Under the pieces are notes generated by a model. It saw only the letters and a program-made list of their open reading frames with translations. It did not search any database and was not told the DNA's origin. Source: an uncultured Lachnospiraceae bacterium (GTDB lineage Bacteria > Bacillota_A > Clostridia > Lachnospirales > Lachnospiraceae). From it: a stretch of DNA of 8,679 nucleotides. Positions 6,834 through 8,679 of the stretch are shown one piece after another (position 1 is the stretch's first letter; the number at the start of each line of letters is the position of its first letter). The DNA is taken from contig CADAHD010000147.1 of NCBI GenBank assembly GCA_902787595.1, positions 1-8,679 on the forward strand, read 5' to 3'. Made by a program: the position numbers and the translations under genes.

Positions 6834-7673
6834 TTATGATATACTTACTGTCGCTCCAGCCGGTACATATACATCTTTATCTCCATAAGTAAACCACAGA
6901 TCCGTTGCCGTCGGATTGATGCAGAGCTTCATCGCAGTATCAAATATCAATCTTCCAAAAGCTTCGCAGTAATCATAGATCTCTATATTTGTCGCATACC
7001 ATATATCTTCTCTGCCGCTGACAGCCTCCGCAAAATCTTCGAGCACTTTCCAGTTATTTTGCGCCTCAAATTCATAACTGTGTCCCCACAGATAAAACAG
7101 CATAGGATGCCAACGTCCTTTAGTTTCTGTAAATCTTTCGGCCAGCTTCATAAGCTCCGGATCATTGTGGTGACATGTTGCCGGCAGCCTGAGCCAGTCC
7201 TGCGGTATATAGAAATCATGCGTTGAATTCACTGTTCTTGCATATGCCATGCCACAATTCTTCAGGATCTCCACACTTTTGTCATCGTATGCGCCATACG
7301 GATAGGCAAATCCCCTTATCACCGTTCCGAATATTTCTTCGAGAGTTCTTCTGTCACGCAGCACTTCCTCCGTAGCCAGATTCCCGGGGAGCCCCGTAAG
7401 CGCAGCATGCGTATATGCATGTGCCGCAATCTCCCATCCGCTTCCATTGTATACTTCTTTTAAACGCTCCAGCGGCATGCGCCTGTGTATGGTTCCGGGA
7501 GCATACTTCACATCAGCCTCCGGGAAACATCCGCTGTTGATATTAAACGTTCCCTTCAAACCATGTTTCAATACTATTTCGAGAAGATGCTCATCCTGCT
7601 CCACTCCATCATCATAACTTAACGTAAGCGCTTTAGCTTTTCCGTCCGGAAAACGCATGATCAGGTTTGCCAT
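6834..7673 (-). CDS. Polysaccharide deacetylase family protein (NodB-like)
   Basis: A 279-residue member of the carbohydrate esterase family 4/NodB group, which removes N- or O-acetyl groups from sugars using a metal ion. Visible motifs: LTLSYDDG (Asp21 base, Asp22 metal ligand; SYDDG in place of the common TFDDG), EIAAHAYTHAAL with the H-x3-H pair His85 and His89, AYPYGAYD (123-130) and LWGHSYEF near 195-202. No signal peptide is visible, so it is probably intracellular, unlike many cell-wall deacetylases. I chose ATG 7673 because GGAGG lies nine bases upstream; an in-frame ATG at 7730 falls inside repeat copy C and would make an odd N-terminus. Repeat C separates it from the unknown gene upstream, while the SGNH gene follows 14 bases later. 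Confidence 0.9.
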   Translation of the reverse strand: MANLIMRFPDGKAKALTLSYDDGVEQDEHLLEIVLKHGLKGTFNINSGCFPEADVKYAPGTIHRRMPLERLKEVYNGSGWEIAAHAYTHAALTGLPGNLATEEVLRDRRTLEEIFGTVIRGFAYPYGAYDDKSVEILKNCGMAYARTVNSTHDFYIPQDWLRLPATCHHNDPELMKLAERFTETKGRWHPMLFYLWGHSYEFEAQNNWKVLEDFAEAVSGREDIWYATNIEIYDYCEAFGRLIFDTAMKLCINPTATDLWFTYGDKDVYVPAGATVSIS

Positions 7674-7694
7674 TTTTTTATTCCTCCGATCGCT

Positions 7695-7718
7695 AAAAAC
7701 CACGGGAAAAACCACGGG
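7695..7718 (+). repeat. Tandem 12-bp direct repeat (AAAAACCACGGG twice)
   Basis: Two exact, adjacent copies of AAAAACCACGGG, the same 12-mer found once at 2265-2276. The second copy is the left part of palindrome copy C. Confidence 0.8.
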
Positions 7719-7732
7719 GACGGACCTCATGA
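7712..7732 (+). repeat. Copy C of the dispersed 21-bp palindrome
   Basis: Reads CCACGGGG-acgga-CCTCATGA on the forward strand, with flanking AAAAA before and TTTT after. Two stem mismatches (the outer C-A and one internal) make it weaker than copy B. It lies in the gap between the unknown 123-residue gene and the deacetylase gene. As RNA on the reverse strand it could reduce read-through between them. Confidence 0.7.
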
Positions 7733-7736
7733 TTTT

Positions 7737-8108
7737 CTATACTTCCTCTATTCCGTATATATATCTGAATTCAAGTAAAGATGCCGAATCTTTTTCCTGT
7801 CCCTCAAGTTCTTCTTTCAGCGAATTATCTCTGTCGATAATAAAATAGATAACGCGGCATCCATATTCTTTTGCCTTAGGCATAAAATAATCCGCTACCC
7901 ATTTAGTATCAAAAGGATTATCTTCGAAGCCATCCCTGGTATCAGCGACATAATTACATCCGCTGTGTTCTTTTATCGTCTGCAGCGCCGCTTCAAGAGG
8001 CTTTCTGTATTGCTCCAGCTCACAGTATTTCTTCCAATGAACAAGAACAACATTCTTATCCTCCAGATAAAATACATCGCTATATTCCGAAAGATATATG
8101 TTTTTCAT
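7737..8108 (-). CDS. Unknown 123-residue protein, coupled to peptide deformylase
   Basis: I do not recognise it with certainty. It has no membrane helix or signal peptide. Its layout (beta-like N-terminus SDVFYLEDKNVVLVHWKKY, helix LEQYRKPLEAALQTIKEH, then YVADTRDGFEDNPFDTKWVA near 53-72 and CRVIYFIIDRD near 84-93) resembles STAS/SpoIIAA-like small domains, which bind ligands or partners, but this is an impression by fold only. Its ATG overlaps the deformylase stop codon in ATGA, indicating tight translational coupling and probably a related or co-regulated role. It is separated from the next gene by repeat copy C. Confidence in the gene is good; in the fold it is low. Confidence 0.8.
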   Translation of the reverse strand: MKNIYLSEYSDVFYLEDKNVVLVHWKKYCELEQYRKPLEAALQTIKEHSGCNYVADTRDGFEDNPFDTKWVADYFMPKAKEYGCRVIYFIIDRDNSLKEELEGQEKDSASLLEFRYIYGIEEV

Positions 8109-8515
8109 ATCAATTCCCCGCTGAAGTGCTGGATCTCGTGCTGTATGATCTGGGCTGTAAAATCACTGTACTTTCCGTGCTGCTTTTTAAAATCCCTGTC
8201 CAGATAATCCACTTCGATCTCTTTATATCTTGTACACGCTCTCACACCATCCAGAGACAGGCAGCCTTCTTCCGTTTCATACTTCCCGCTCTTCTTCGTG
8301 ATCACGGGATTCACCATCGGAAGGATAAACGGCCCGATCGACACCACGATGATCTGTTTTTTCACTCCGATCATATTTGCCGCCATACCGACACATCTGT
8401 CGCTGTTCGCTTTTAAAGTATCCGTCAGATCCTCGATCACCTGCCTGTCGGCTTCCGTCGCCGGTTCCGACTTCTGCGCAAGAAACAGCGGATCTCTTAC
8501 TATCTGTTTTACCAT
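8105..8515 (-). CDS. def: Peptide deformylase, short Firmicute type
   Basis: Removes the formyl group from the N-terminal methionine of new proteins, on the ribosome or soon after. The 136-residue reading contains the three family motifs, somewhat altered. Motif 1 is CVGMAANMIG (41-50), with Met where Gln normally sits in GxGLAAxQ. Motif 2 is EEGCLS, giving metal ligand Cys85. Motif 3 is QHEIQH, giving His126, catalytic Glu127 and His130; the usual HExDH Asp is Gln. All three metal ligands and the catalytic Glu remain, so it may be active. It is shorter than the usual 150-170 residues; this short subgroup is known in clostridia, enterococci and streptococci. GGGAG lies about nine bases upstream of ATG 8515. 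It starts the reverse-strand run toward 6232. Confidence 0.88.
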   Translation of the reverse strand: MVKQIVRDPLFLAQKSEPATEADRQVIEDLTDTLKANSDRCVGMAANMIGVKKQIIVVSIGPFILPMVNPVITKKSGKYETEEGCLSLDGVRACTRYKEIEVDYLDRDFKKQHGKYSDFTAQIIQHEIQHFSGELI

Positions 8516-8535
8516 TTTACTGATCTCCCGATATT

Positions 8536-8565
8536 ATTATATTATTTCATCTCAGAAAAACACAA
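8536..8565 (-). promoter_or_regulatory. Peptide deformylase operon promoter
   Basis: On the reverse strand a perfect TATAAT (8536-8541) has TTGTGT (8560-8565) upstream with an 18-base spacer. The -35 lies within repeat copy D. Transcription would start near 8529, leaving only about 14 bases before the ATG; this is short but still covers the GGGAG. Confidence 0.5.
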
Positions 8566-8580
8566 GGTCCGCCCCCGTGA
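8560..8580 (-). repeat. Copy D of the dispersed 21-bp palindrome
   Basis: On the reverse strand it reads TCACGGGG-gcgga-CCTTGTGT, giving a seven-pair stem with two wobble pairs, followed by TTTTTC. It looks like an intrinsic terminator for anything transcribed leftward from beyond the window, while its distal arm supplies the deformylase -35. Confidence 0.65.
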
Positions 8581-8679
8581 TTTCCGTCCAAGTCACAAGA
8601 AGGGGCCAGCCTTTTGGCATTAGGAGGGACCCGCCTTTCATATGTTCTATAAAATAACAGGAAGTACCTGCTTCTCAAT

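Larger units (their letters stand above)
8516..8679. other. Non-coding right end of the window
   Basis: Apart from the deformylase promoter and repeat copy D, I see no gene here. Possible small hairpin arms occur in GGCCAGCCTTTTGGC at 8605-8619, but they do not make a clear terminator. Confidence 0.5.

Noticed and set aside
7674..7730. Longer N-terminus for the deacetylase
   Set aside because: It begins within repeat copy C, and GGAGG with ideal spacing precedes ATG 7673.
8298..8657. Forward-strand 119-codon ORF
   Set aside because: It is antisense to the deformylase and runs through repeat copy D; no protein features support it.

Overview
The window looks like chromosomal DNA of a low-to-moderate GC anaerobic Firmicute, most likely a Lachnospiraceae relative (Butyrivibrio/Blautia-like gut or rumen bacterium). 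The reasons are a GH2 beta-galactosidase of the clostridial type with a divergent AraC regulator, a stand-alone two-domain rubrerythrin, a LacX-type aldose epimerase, a short Firmicute-type peptide deformylase, strong AGGAGG ribosome binding sites and sigma-A style promoters. This assignment is an inference from gene content; no rRNA or marker gene is present. No CRISPR array, transposase, integrase, phage gene, tRNA or rRNA was seen.

Layout. 1-1224 (-): 5' two-fifths of a GH2 beta-galactosidase gene running off the left edge. 1225-1459: divergent control region with a good promoter for the regulator and a repeated TATCCTGA/TCAGGATA motif. 1460-2266 (+): AraC-family regulator, probably controlling the beta-galactosidase gene. 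2395-2940 (+): rubrerythrin with its own promoter. 2997-3914 (-): aldose 1-epimerase-like protein, converging on rubrerythrin across a hairpin. 4014-4343 (-): small acidic protein of unknown function. 4405-5690 (-): a worn stretch holding a GNAT acetyltransferase tail, a two-helix membrane protein that seems frameshifted near its end, a Nudix protein missing its C-terminal third, and a multi-frame coding remnant. 5711-6217 (+): a stand-alone EF-Tu domain III-like protein and a 58-residue unknown protein, in one operon behind a good promoter. 8515-6232 (-): peptide deformylase, unknown 123-residue protein, polysaccharide deacetylase and SGNH hydrolase, all in one direction with short gaps or overlap.

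How the genes fit together. The beta-galactosidase, its regulator and the epimerase suggest lactose/galactoside use, although the epimerase is not in the same operon. The deacetylase and SGNH hydrolase are adjacent and probably co-translated, which fits removal of acyl groups from a carbohydrate. The deformylase and the unknown protein overlap by four bases and are probably translationally coupled.

The most unusual structural feature is a dispersed palindrome of about 21 bp, flanked by A-runs and T-runs, with three clear copies and one partial copy, all between genes. It is REP-like and terminator-like. One copy overlaps a likely promoter, and two begin at a stop codon. No convincing new multi-gene system is visible; the leads are the repeat family, the EF-Tu-like/58-residue pair and the degraded block.
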